Positions 47,989-59,173 of a DNA stretch of 64,000 nucleotides are shown here, in pieces. The DNA is from Rattus norvegicus (Eukaryota; Chordata; Mammalia; Rodentia; Muridae), in the NCBI RefSeq assembly GCF_036323735.1, contig NC_086021.1:157264476-157328475 (forward strand), written 5' to 3'. Each line of letters begins with the position of its first letter. Position 1 is the first letter of the stretch. Under the pieces are notes generated by a model. That model was not told the origin of the DNA, did no database searches, and worked only from the letters and a program-made list of their open reading frames with translations. The position numbers and the translations under genes were made by a program.

Positions 47989-50900
47989 CTAATAGCCACT
48001 TATCAATGAATGCATACCATTCATTGTATGCTTTCTGGGAGTAGGTTACCTCACTCAGGATGATATTTTCCAGTTTCATCGATTTTCCTATAAATTTCAT
48101 AAAGTCATTGTTTCTGATAGCTGAGTAATATTCCACTGTGTAGATGTACCACATTTTCTGTATCCATTCCTCTGTTGAAGGGCATCTGGGTTCTTTCCAG
48201 CTTCTGGCTCTTATAAATAAGGCTGCTATGAACATAGTGGAACACCTATCATTGTTATATGTTGGGGCATCTTTTGGGTATATGCCCAAGAGAGGTATAG
48301 CTGGTTCCTCAGGTAGTTCAATGTCCCAATTTTCAGAGGAAAATCCAGACTGATTTCCAGAATGGTTGTGTCAGTCTGCAATCCCACCAACAATGCAGGA
48401 GTGTTCCTTCCCCACATCCTCACCAGCATTTGCTGTCACCTGAGATTTTGATCTTAGACATTCTCACTGTTGTGAGGTGAAATCTCAGGGTTGTTTTGAT
48501 TTGCATTTCCCTCATGACTAAAGATATTTAACATTTCTTTAGGTGTTTTTCAGACATTCGTCATTCCTCAGCTGTGATTCTTTGCTTAGTTCTAAATCCC
48601 ATTTTTTAATAGTGTTATTTGCCTCCCTGCTGTCTAACATTTTGAGTTCTTTGTATATTTTGGATATAAGCCCTCTATCAGTTGTAGGATTGGTAAAGAT
48701 CTTTTCCCAATATGTTGGTTGCCGTTTTGTCCTAACAAAAGTGTCCTTACAGAAGCTTTGCAGTTTTATGAGACCCCATCTATCCATTCATGATCTTAGA
48801 GCATAAGCTATTGATGTTTTCTGCAGGGAATTTTCTCCAGTGCTCATGGGTTCGAGATGCTTCCTCATTTTTTCTTCTATCAGTTTGAGTGTATTTGGTT
48901 TGCTGTGGAGATCCTTGATCCATGTGGACTTAAGTTTTGTACAGGGTTATAAGCTTGGATCGATCTGCATTCTTCTACATGCTGACCTCCAGTTAAACCA
49001 GGACAATTGGCTGAAAATGGTATCTTTTTTCCATTGGAAGGTTTTCTCTCCTTTGTCAAAAATCACATGACCATAGGTGTGTGGGTTCATTTCTGGGTCT
49101 TCAATTTTTTCCCACTGGTCTATCCGTCTGTCTCTGAACCAATACCATGCATTTATCACAATTTTATCACTATTTTATCACTATTGCTCTGTAATACTGC
49201 TTGAGTTCAGGGAGAGTGATTCCCCTGGAAGTACTTTCAATATTGAGGATAGCTTTAGCTATCCTGGTTTTTTTGTTATTCCAGATGAATTGCAAATTGT
49301 TCTGTCTGACTCTCTGAAGAATTGGATTGGTATATTGATGGAGATTGCAGTGAGTCTGTAGACTACTTTTGGTAAAATAGCCATTTTTACTATATTATTC
49401 CTGCCAATCCATGAACATGGGAGATCTTTCCATCTCCTGAGATCTTCTTCAATTTCTTTCTTCAGAGGCTTGAAGTTCTTATCATATAGATCTTTTACTT
49501 GCTTTGTTAAAGTCACACAGAGGTATTTTATATTATTTGGGACTATTATGAAGTGTGTCATTTCTCTAATTTCTTTCTTGGCTTGTTTCTCTTTTGTGTA
49601 GAGGAGGGCTACTGATTTACTTGAGTTAATTTTATACCAAGCCACTTTGCTGAGGTGTGAATCAGGTTTAGTAGTTCTCTGGTGGAAATTTTGGGATCAC
49701 TTAAATATACTATCACATCATCTTCAAATAGTGGTATTTTGACTTCTTCTTTTCCAATCTGTACCATTTGATTGCCTTTTGTTGTCTGATTGCTCTGGCT
49801 AGAACTTCAAGAACTATATTAAGTAAGTACGGTGAGCATGGGTAGCCTTTTCTAGTTCATGATTTTAGTGGGAATGCTTCAAGTTTCTCTCCATTTAGTT
49901 TAATGTTAGCTACTGGTTTGCTGTATGTTGCTTTCACTATGTTTTTGTATGGGCCTTGAATTCCTATTCATTCCAGGACTTTTATCATGAAGGTTGTTGG
50001 ATTTTGTCAAATGCTTTCTCAGCATCTAATGAAATGATCATCTGGTTTTTATATTTCTGTTTGTTTATATAATGGATTATGTTGATGGTTTTCTGTACAT
50101 TAAACCATCCTTGCATGCCTGGGATGATGCCTACTTAATCATGGTGGATGATTGTTTTGATGTACTCTTGGATTCAGTTTCCCAGAATTTTATTGAGTAT
50201 GTTTTCGTCGATATTCATAAGGGAAACTGTTCTGAAGTTCTCTTTCTTTGTTGGGTCTTTGTGTGGTTTATGTACAAGAATAATTGTGGCTTCATAGAAG
50301 GAATTCGGTAGCACACCCTATGTTTAGTTTTGTGGAATAGTTTGGATAGTATTGGTATGACGTCTTCCATGAAGTTCTGATAGAATTCTGCACTAAACCC
50401 TATGGACCTGGGCTCTCTTTTGTTGGGAGACCTTTAATGACTGCTTCTATTTCATTAGGAGTTTGGGGTTGTTTAAATGGCTTATCTGTTCCTGATTGAA
50501 CTTCGGTACCTGGTATCTGTCTAGGAAATTGTCCATTTCCTGAAGATTTTCAAGTTTTGTTGAATATAGGCTTTTGTAGTAGTATCTGATAATTTTTTTT
50601 AATTTCCTCTGATTCTGTAGTTATGTCTTCCTTCTCATTTCTGATTTTGTTAATTTGGACAGACTCTCTGTGTCCTCTCATTGGTCTGGCTAAGGGTTTA
50701 TCTATCCTGTTGATTTTCTCAAAGAACCAACTTTTGGTCCTGTTGATTCTTTCTATGGTCCTTTTTGTTTCTACTTGGTTGATTTCAGCTCTGAATTTGA
50801 TCATTTCCTGCCTTCTACTCCTCCTGGGTATATTTGCTTTTTTGTTCTAGAGCTTTAGGTGTGCTGTCAAGCTGCTGATATATGCTCTCTCTTGTTTTTT

Positions 50901-51850
50901 TTCCGCAGGCACTCAGAGCTATGTGTTTTCCTTTTAGCACAGCTTTCATTGTGTCCCATAAGTTTAGGTATGTTGTACCTTCATTTTCATTAAATTTAAA
51001 AAAATCTTTAATTTCTTTCTTTATTCCTTCCTTGACTGGGTTATCATTGAGTAGAGCATTGTTCCACCCCCATGTATGGGTAGGCGGTCTTCCATTATTG
51101 CTATTGATGACCAGCTTTAGCTGATAGGATACATGGGATTATTTCTATCTTTCTGTATCTATTGAAGCCTGTTTTATGACTGATTATATGGTCAATTTTG
51201 GAGAAAATGCCATGAGGTTGTGAGAAGAAAGTATATCATTTCGTTTTAGGATAGAATATACTCTAAATATCTGTTAAGTCCATTTGGTTCATGACTTCTC
51301 TTAGTCTGTCTATGTCTCTGTTTACTTTCTGTTCCATGATCTGTCCATTGATGAGAGTGGGGTGTTGAAATCTCCTACTATTATTGTGTGAGGTACAACA
51401 TGTGTTTTGAGCTTTAGTAAGGTTTCTTTTATGTATGTAGGTGCCCTTGTGTTTGAAGCATAGATATTTAGGATTGAGCGTTCACCATGGTCAATTTTTA
51501 CTTTGATGAATATCAAGTGACCTTCCTTATCTTTTTTCATGACTTTTAGTTGAAAATCAATTTTATTCGATATTAGAATGGCTACTCCAGCTTGCTTCTT
51601 CTGACCATTTGCTTGGAAAGTTGTTTTCCAGCCTTTCACTCTGAGGTAGTGTCTGTCTTTGTCTCTGAGGTGTGTTTCCTGTAGGCAGCAGAATACAGGG
51701 TCATCATTGTTTATCCAGTTCATATATCTATGTCTTTTTATTGGGGAGTTGAGTCCGTTGATGTTGAAAGATATTAAGGAATGGTGATTGTTGTTTCCTG
51801 TTATATGCATATTTGGATGTGAGATTCTGTTTGTGTGCTTTTCCTCTCTT
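47989..51850 (-). pseudogene. L1 ORF2 pseudogene
   Basis: Endonuclease part readable at 51,864-51,322 ([13 protein letters not shown]), linker at 50,804-50,550, thumb region at 49,645-49,259, C-terminal end at 48,289-47,989 ([17 protein letters not shown] and the final stop). Frameshifts and stops separate these blocks, and the Cys-rich motif is damaged. Confidence 0.9.
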
Positions 51851-51879
51851 TGTTTTGTTGCCAAGACAATTAGTTTCTT

Positions 51880-52935
51880 GCTTTTTCTAAGGTGTAGCTT
51901 ACCCCCTTACGTTCCGCTTAACATTTATTGTCCTTTGTAAGGCTGGATTTATAGAAAGATATTGTGTAAATTTGTTTTTGTCATGGAATATCTTTGTTTC
52001 TCCATCTATATTAATTGAGAGTTTTGCTGGATACAATAATCTGGGCTGGCATTTGTGCTGTCTTTGGGTCTGTATTACATCTGTCCAGGATCTTCTGGCT
52101 TTCATAGTCTCTGGTGAGAAGTCAGGTGTGATTCTGACTTTATATGTTACTTGACCATTATCCCTTACTGATTTTAATATTCTTTCTTTGTTTTGTTCAT
52201 TTTATGTTTTGACTATTATGTGATGGGAGAAGTCTCTTTTCTGGCACAGTCTATTTGAAGTTCTGTTGACTTTTTGTATGTTTATGGGCATCTCTTTCTT
52301 TAGGTAAGGAAGTTTTCTTTTATGATTTTGTTGAAGATACTTACTGGTCCTTGGAGCTGGAAGTCTTCCCTCTCTTTTATACCTATCATCCTTAGGTTTG
52401 ATATTTTCATTGAATCCTGGATTTCCTGTATGTTTTGGACCTGTAGCTTTTTCTGTTTTACATTATCTTTGACAATTGTGTTGGTGATTTCTATGGAATC
52501 TTCTGCTCCTGATATTCTCTCTTCTATCTCTTGTATTCTCTTAGTGATGGTCATATCTACGGTACCTTGTCTCTTACTTTTGTTTTATATATCCAGGTTT
52601 TTCTCTTTTTGTGCTTTCTTCATTTCTTCTATTTCCATTTTTAATTCCTCCACCTGTTTAATTGTGTTTTCCTGGAATTCTTTCAGGAATTTTTGTGATT
52701 CCTCTTTATAAGCTTCTACTTGTTTATTTATGTTTTCCTGTGTTTCTTTAAGGGAGTTCTTTATATCTTTTTTGAAGTCCTCCATCATCATGAACAAATG
52801 TGATTTCAAATTTAGATCTTGCTTTACTGGTGTGTTTGCATATTCTGTGTTTGCTTTGGTGGGGAAATTAGGCTCCAATGATGCCCTGTAGTCTTGGTTT
52901 CTGTAGCTTGCATTCCTGTGCTTGCCTCTCGCCAT
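51880..52935 (-). pseudogene. L1 ORF1 pseudogene
   Basis: Start MARGKHRNASYRNQDYR at 52,935, coiled coil to about 52,585, RRM-like part 52,554-52,300, C-terminal part 52,105-51,899. The breaks near 52,580, 52,300 and 52,130 are frameshifts or small deletions. One 66-bp-type coiled-coil unit plus a partial one. Confidence 0.88.
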
Positions 52936-53595
52936 CAGGTTGTCTCTCCTATTTCTGACAGTGGCTAGACTGTCCTATAGGCCTGTGTGTCATGAGTGCT
53001 GGAGACCTGTTTTCCTGTTTTCTTTCAGCCAGTTATGGGAACAGAGTGTTCTGCTTTCAGGTGTGTAGTCTTTCCTGTCTACTGGTCTTTAATTGTGCCT
53101 GTTGACATGTGTCCTGAGTCCACCAGGCAGGTTACTTGGAGAAGAAAAGTTGATCTTACCTGTGGTGCCCTGGCTAAAGTTGCTCCTAGAGTTCTGCTTT
53201 TGAGCTCTTAGTGAGGGCAGCAACCAGGAGGGCCTGTGCTGTCCTTTCCTGGGGCACCCGTGCACTGGGGCCCCAGATGGTGTTATGTTTTCCTCTCGAG
53301 TCAGAAATGTGGGCAGAGTGTAGTCTCATCTGACTTCCCAGGCGTGTCTGCCCCTCTGAAGGTTTAGCTCTCCCTCCCATGGGATTTGGGTGCAGGGAAC
53401 TGTTGTCTAGGTCCCTTCAGGTCTGGGCAGTGTCTGAACCACAGGGGACCTGCCACTTGAGTGCCCCTATCTTCCATTTCCCAGAGGCCCTATACAGTTT
53501 CCTCTTGGGCCAGTGATGTGGGAAGTGTTGGGCAGTATTGGTGGTCTTTCCTGTTCAGCATTCTCAGAAGTGCCCACCTGTCTAGGCGGTGAGCT
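52936..53595 (-). promoter_or_regulatory. L1 5'UTR
   Basis: Related to the young L1 5'UTRs but diverged and less GC-rich. Ends near the GTGCCCACCTGTCTAGGCGG block, corresponding to about 22,325-22,345 of the young element. Confidence 0.8.
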
Positions 53596-54698
53596 CCTAG
53601 CAACTGCTTTTAAAACTGTTATTTCACAGTAAGATAGCAGAAGATGGAGTGATCCTGGTGCAGTGGAGAGTAAATGAATGAATCCTTACAGAATCTTTAT
53701 CTCTATTCTTCTCATTATCTTTCTTTCTTTGTCTCAATAACTCAAACAAATAGTTATTTTCATAAAGAAGGAAAGAACTGGGTATACAAGACTTCTCACA
53801 TTCATCATAATAAAGAATATCAGAACAATTTATTATAAAAAGGAGCTGGGATCTATCAAAAATAAAGATGCAAATCTACAGTTTGATTGATCAGAGCAAT
53901 GTGCTTCTGAGTATAGGTGAAATAATGAATCAATTCTTATTAGGTCACAGTATTTTAATCATGTAATGCATATCTGAGCTCAAAATATTAAGCAAGACAT
54001 GAGCTGACCTGGATTCAGCCATGTGGCTTATAACCTTGAGTGCTTAATGGAATTATTTTCCAAAGCCCAACTTTTCTTGATTCTTCATATGATCCCTGTA
54101 CTCCTCATATTTCTCTAACATTTTTGGGTTTCCTCACAGGCTCTCTAAATTCCCTTCTTTGCAATGAGGTACAAGCCTCGGAATCTTCTTATATTCGTAT
54201 ATTCATATTTTTTAAAAATTCTAATAAAGTTTCCATGAACTTTAAAAATTTATGTAAAATATTTCTCCCTCTCTTCATATATATATAATACACAAACAAA
54301 ACATAGATATGTGAAAACATATATATGTATATACAAATACATATATTTAAAATAAGAGTACAAAATTCTTTATAAAGAACATTTCATACATAAAAAAATA
54401 AAATCATACAGAATAGTTAAAAAAGGTCAAAAACCTCAAGTAATTATTAACAGGCATAGATTACAAGGAATTCTGGGTAAATTTACTATAAGCATGGTTT
54501 ATATTCTTGTTAGTAGGAAATGGTTCTAATTGTATTCTTGATGTTGAGTTTACCAGCTTTAAAGAACCCATAACTAAAGGAATCACAGTGAGTCACTTCC
54601 TCGTTTCTTAGCATTTGCAGGCTATCAACACATCTCTCAGTATATTGGGCTATTAGCCAAAGTAAGTTTCAGGATATTTGGTTTCCATTTCTCTTCAT
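53596..54698. other. AT-rich non-L1 DNA
   Basis: No gene recognised. Contains a TA-rich low-complexity stretch at about 54,275-54,350. The 82-codon plus frame at 54,040 has no recognisable domain. Confidence 0.5.
54671..54685. repeat. Target-site duplication of ID element, left copy
   Basis: AGGATATTTGGTTTC, repeated at 54,799-54,813. Confidence 0.85.
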
Positions 54699-54699
54699 C

Positions 54700-54798
54700 T
54701 TTTTTTTTTTCTTTTTTTCAGAGCTGGGGACCAAACCCAGGGCCTTGCGCTTGCTAGGCAAGTGCTCTACAACTGAGCTAAAAGCTAAATCCCCAACC
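54700..54798 (-). mobile_element. ID element (tRNA-Ala-derived SINE)
   Basis: Minus strand: GGTTGGGGATTTAGC, then TAGCTCAGTTGTAGAGC (A-box region), GCTTGCCTAGCAAGCGCAAG, CCTGGGTTTGGTCCCC (B-box region), AGCTCTG and an A-rich tail (T run 54,700-54,719). ID elements are copied from BC1-like RNA by L1 machinery and are very numerous in rat. This copy has an extra TTTAGCTT-like 8-base insertion just before the A box. Flanking AGGATATTTGGTTTC repeats at 54,671 and 54,799 are its target-site duplication. Confidence 0.95.
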
Positions 54799-54813
54799 AG
54801 GATATTTGGTTTC
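54799..54813. repeat. Target-site duplication of ID element, right copy
   Basis: AGGATATTTGGTTTC, identical to 54,671-54,685. Confidence 0.85.
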
Positions 54814-55984
54814 TATTCTTATCTCATTTTCCTTGACTTTTCTGATATAATGCCCATTCCTATTTATATCTCCAATAACATGTAGAACCACACAAGGATA
54901 AATATTCAGTTCTTCAGAAACCATGTAGCATCATCTGGGTGTCATGAAAATACATGACATTTATGTATATGAGAGGAATTTAGAAAGTTATAAATATCTT
55001 ATGTGGATGCTTAGGAGAGATGAAAGACTCAGAGGAGATCATCAATGTTGAAGTGTTATAAAGTGAATGAGAACTGGAAGGACCATTAGAGCATGATATG
55101 TGACTGAGAATTGCTTCAGTGCCATGGAAAACCTTTTATTTTTTCATCTGAGTACTTTCTTGAAGGTACTATCATTCTGATAATATCATCAGAATTGATT
55201 AACTTAATCAATTCTGATCAAGTAATAACTAGAGTGGAAGAAGGAAGCAACAGCAGCATTTTCCTACCCCTAAATCTGTATCTACCTGTATGTCACTAGT
55301 GTCTATATTAGATATTCAATTGGTAATAATAGAAGGGATATGTAATGTTGTCCTAAACACTCAAAGCAATCAGGAACATGAAAATGCACAATCATGAGCA
55401 TAGATGATTTGGTTTCCAGGCAGGAATTAACAATTCAGAATGGTAGATGGTAAATTTGCATACATCATCTTCTGTTTTCAAGTTCTAATATTGTAAAATG
55501 GATTCTCATACCACATTAAAACACTTTGAGAAAAGAAAAATAAATTCATGGGGTCAGGTTCATTCTTATCTTTTAAAAATAAAACTGAGACATATACTTC
55601 AACTTTGAGTGTCCTCCATTATTAATTTTCACAAGTGTTTTCCAGTAGACGACAAACTGTTCCCTAGTGGAGAGAATTCTTCATACAACTGCATCAAACG
55701 TGATTTAGGCTTGATGAAACTTTTCAATGGTTAAGTGACTGCAATATAAATATCAGGGCCTTATTTAAGATCCCCAGCATCCATGTAAACACAATGTAAC
55801 AGTACTATCTGCAACCCTAGTAGACCCAGGGACTATGTAAGATCATTGACTAGCTTGACTCAATAAGACATGAGCTGTGTGTTAAGAAAGAGACTGGCTC
55901 ATCTATTACAGTGAATACAATACGTAAGACACATGAAGTATTAATATTAGTAAATAAGTATATATGCAAATGTTTTCTGATTTT
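54814..55984. other. AT-rich non-repetitive DNA with a palindrome
   Basis: No gene or transposon recognised. Notable only for the inverted repeat at 55,188-55,218. Confidence 0.5.
55188..55218. repeat. Perfect 15-bp inverted repeat with a 1-bp centre
   Basis: ATCAGAATTGATTAA, C, TTAATCAATTCTGAT. A further ATTCTGAT at 55,174-55,181 can pair with the left arm, so two alternative hairpins are possible. Confidence 0.95.
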
Positions 55985-56461
55985 ATTTTTCGCAAATATT
56001 TCATGCAATTACATAATGGTTTTACAAATAGTATCCTCTTTTCCTTCTATTCCATATCCCCTCTTCTCCCTGCTTCCACAAAGACGTTCCCATTCTCACC
56101 CACCTACTCCCACATCAGCACGCTGGCTTTACCCTACATTGTGGAAGTGACCCTTCAGAAGACCAAGGGCTTTTCCTCCTATTGATTCTGGACAATGCCA
56201 TGTGCTTCAATATATTTTGCTGGAGCCATGGGTCCCTCTATGTGTACTCATTTGGTGGTGTTTTAGTCCCTAGGAACTCCGGTGGCATCTGGTTGGTTGA
56301 TATTTTGTTCTTCCTATGGGGTAACAAACACCTTCATCTCCTTCAGTATTTTCTCTGAGTCCTTGATTGGACTTTTCTTATTAAGTCTAATGGTTGAGTT
56401 TTCTTGTATTTCTTTAAGGTATTTTTGTGTTTCTTTAAGGGCTTCTACTTGTTTACATGGG

Positions 56462-56475
56462 TTCTCCTGTCTTTC
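56462..56475. repeat. Target-site duplication of retrocopy, left copy
   Basis: TTCTCCTGTCTTTC, one mismatch from 56,786-56,799. Confidence 0.75.
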
Positions 56476-56785
56476 TTTTTTTTTTTTTTACTTTTTCTTT
56501 TCCTTTCTTTGTAGAGAGTAATGGTTTATTTTGCCTCTCAGTCCAAGTACACAGACCCCAGGAAAAAAATAACAGAATAACGTCAAGGCAGATGATCCGA
56601 TTACATTCACAGTCATAAAACACGAAGTAATAATTAATGCTCAACTTACTTTCTTCTTTTTTACTCTCCAAGACCCAAGCAAGGGAATGTTGCTATCCAT
56701 AGTGTGTATGTCTTTTGAGACTCTTCTTTGCTGAAATGATCAAAATAATCTCCTATTTCTCAGGTTATTAATGATATAAAGAAGT
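56476..56785 (-). pseudogene. Retrocopy of an mRNA 3' end (parent unknown)
   Basis: 310 bases of non-L1 sequence inside an L1 ORF1, with a T run (56,476-56,489) as the poly(A) tail of a minus-strand insertion and an AATAAA about 45 bases inside it on the minus strand (near 56,530). It is flanked by 14-bp near-identical repeats. It looks like a 5'-truncated copy of a 3'UTR, possibly with a few last codons; I cannot identify the gene. Confidence 0.72.
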
Positions 56786-56799
56786 TTCTCCTGTATTTC
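56786..56799. repeat. Target-site duplication of retrocopy, right copy
   Basis: TTCTCCTGTATTTC, one mismatch from 56,462-56,475. Confidence 0.75.
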
Positions 56800-57440
56800 C
56801 TTAGGGGAGTTATTTATGTCCTTCTTAAAGACATCTGTCATCATTATGAGATGTGATTTCTAATCTAAATCTTGCTTTCCACTGTTTTGGAATATCCCAT
56901 AGCTACTGTGGTAGGAGAACTGGATTCTGATGATGCCAAGCAGTGTAGGTTCCTGTTGCTTAGGTTCTTGTGCTTGCCTCTCACCATCTGGTAATCTCTG
57001 ATGTTGTTGGTCTTGCTGTCTCTGACTGGATCTTTTACCGTATGTGGGCCTGTAAGCCTATGAGCCTGTGATCCTAGGCATGTGCAAACTCCCAGGAGAC
57101 CTGCTCTCTGTGGGCAGGTTTTGAGTCTTATGGGCTGTCAGACAGCCTTATCTCTGGGCTCAGATGGAGACAGGATGTGTCCTGTAACAATCTTCCATGT
57201 GGGTCCAGTAACTTGCATACTTCTGGAAGCTGATGGAGACAGGGGTGTACAGTCTTAGGCAGACCTGCAGTTCCTGCCCACCCTGTGCTCTAGGCAGCTT
57301 TCTTTTTGGATAGTCAGTGGAGCGAAAGTGGGGTCCTACCTGTGAGCTTAGGTGGAAGGGCCCTTCTGGCAGACCAGCTCTCTGCCAGCAGGTTTTGTAT
57401 CCAAAGGCTGTGGACAGCCTCATCTCTGGGTGCAGATGCA

Positions 57441-59173
57441 GTTATACACAAATGTTTATATAGTTCCACCACATTGAATTATATGATTTAATTTTACAAA
57501 TCCATAGGGGCACAGAATATACGTTTTCCCTTCGGCATCCTCAGATAATGTATAATTCTTAAAATTTAAAAATAGAATCGGCATGCATATTTATATATAA
57601 CACAGGTGTGATATATACCAAATGGGATGTGCTATCTAGCATATTAGTTCTGTGCATACCTCTGTTGATATTTTCTCTCAGAGAACATTAGTTTTATATT
57701 CTCCTATCCAGAAGTGAGATGATTCTTTTTCTTTAAAGGTTTAAAACAACAGATCTTATACAAAGTCAACCCTATGAGTGATTTTTTGAGCTATAGATAG
57801 GATAGTAACAAAGGCCTGGCTGTGATTTTTGGGAATGTTAGTCATCCACATGACTCAGTTAGATGTTACTGTAACGTTGCTGTTATAACTACAGGGCATA
57901 TCTTCCTTGAGATGGAAGATTATTCACTATATTTCAGTCTTCTTACATAGAAAGTAAGAGTCTTCATTTATACAGGAGGAACTGCAAGTGCCTATGAAAC
58001 TTGGATATCATCACAGAGAATAGAACATACTTGACACAGACTTGTTGATAAGAGCCTCAGGGTTCTTTGCATTTGATTCCATTTACCCGCATTGCAGTTG
58101 TTCTCAGACAAAAACTCAAGAGGATTGGGAGTACCTTTATTGAGCAAAGCATAGGTTTTTCATGGGAGGCTTACAATGGTTCATTTAAAAGAAGTGTGTG
58201 AAAAGTAAAAGGAAGACAATTGTTCAGGTGTACATAACTGGACTGCATATCTCTGCGACTCCTGGCATCCAGACTGAAGGGTGATTCCATATTAGAGTTC
58301 CAGAACTATAATCAATGTCTGCAAGTGGTGGGTAACAGTCCAGTCAGGCTCAGAGTCTCATTCAGTATAACAATTGAATCTTACAGCATTCATATTTTGC
58401 TCATAATAATCAGGATACAGTTGAAAGTAACATATTTCTCTCTAAAAATGGAAAGAAATATAGATCGTTAGGGATATTAAAATTAAAAAGAGTATAATAA
58501 TCCTGCTAAGTGAAATGGAAATGGTAACCATGTAAATGACACACTGGTCATCCCAGTGTCCTTGGGTCCCTGGATATTCAGCATAACTCTTCAGTGGACT
58601 ATGTCATTGACAAAATTGTCTAAAGTTCACAAGATTTTATGTGAACAATCAAGAACTCATGAGATCCTGAATCCGGTTACACAACATGAGTCCCCAGGAT
58701 CAGGGCCCATCTAGTTCTAGACCTTGACAATCATTAAGCATGGCACATGGAAAAAAATCAAAGAAGGGAATATTGATGTGAAAATAAGGTGTGATACAAA
58801 TATTGGAGAAGATAAGTGCTGCCACCCACATTATCAGAGGAATCCAATGTGTAAGACAGCATCTGGCAGTTGAACAGGATTTCAACAAGAGGGATTAAAG
58901 TCATGAACATATGGCAGATCTTTTAGATGCACGGGACCAACCATGTAGGAAAGGTGATGGCAAGCAAGTAGGTTTTCTGGAGATGGCCCACCATTTTGCA
59001 TAGCTGTGATTGGTGTGCTCTGAAAGGCATGGATCAATCCCAAAATAGCTTCTCACTTCTGATATTGCTTTCCTGCCACTATTACTGCTTAATAATTTCT
59101 GGGCATCATCTCACAATATTGAGCACAGATTCTTCATATCAATATGAAAACATATTTTATGTAGTAGTGCTGT
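57441..59173. other. Non-repetitive DNA, no gene recognised
   Basis: AT-rich, no clear repeat. A minus-strand frame at 58,700-58,888 (62 codons) has hydrophobic stretches, but neighbouring sequence in the same direction is full of stops and no family is recognisable. Confidence 0.5.

Larger units (their letters stand above)
47964..53595 (-). mobile_element. Older L1 lacking its 3'UTR
   Basis: Minus-strand L1 with ORF2 (47,989-about 51,850), ORF1 (about 51,880-52,935) and 5'UTR (52,936-53,595). Intermediate in divergence: clearly older than the two young copies, younger than the host L1s. It has no 3'UTR or A-tail; the left edge joins another L1's 5'UTR at a GGGTAA sequence. Confidence 0.9.
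55985..57440 (-). mobile_element. Old L1 without ORF2, carrying a retrocopy
   Basis: L1 3'UTR (55,985-about 56,365) joins directly to ORF1 coiled-coil sequence (about 56,370-56,475 and 56,786-56,990) and then a 5'UTR (56,990-57,440); the whole of ORF2 is missing. The 5'UTR holds two related units about 270 bases apart (around GGGCAGGTTTTGAGTC at 57,112 and CCAGCAGGTTTTGTATC at 57,387). ORF1 starts near 56,986 (CCAT on plus). Interrupted by a 310-bp insertion. Confidence 0.78.

Noticed and set aside
54700..54798. tRNA-Ala gene on the minus strand
   Set aside because: Has the A-rich tail, non-tRNA 3' part and target-site duplication of an ID SINE and does not fold as an intact tRNA.
58700..58888. 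Membrane protein or vomeronasal receptor fragment on the minus strand
   Set aside because: Single short hydrophobic frame surrounded by stops, with no family motif.
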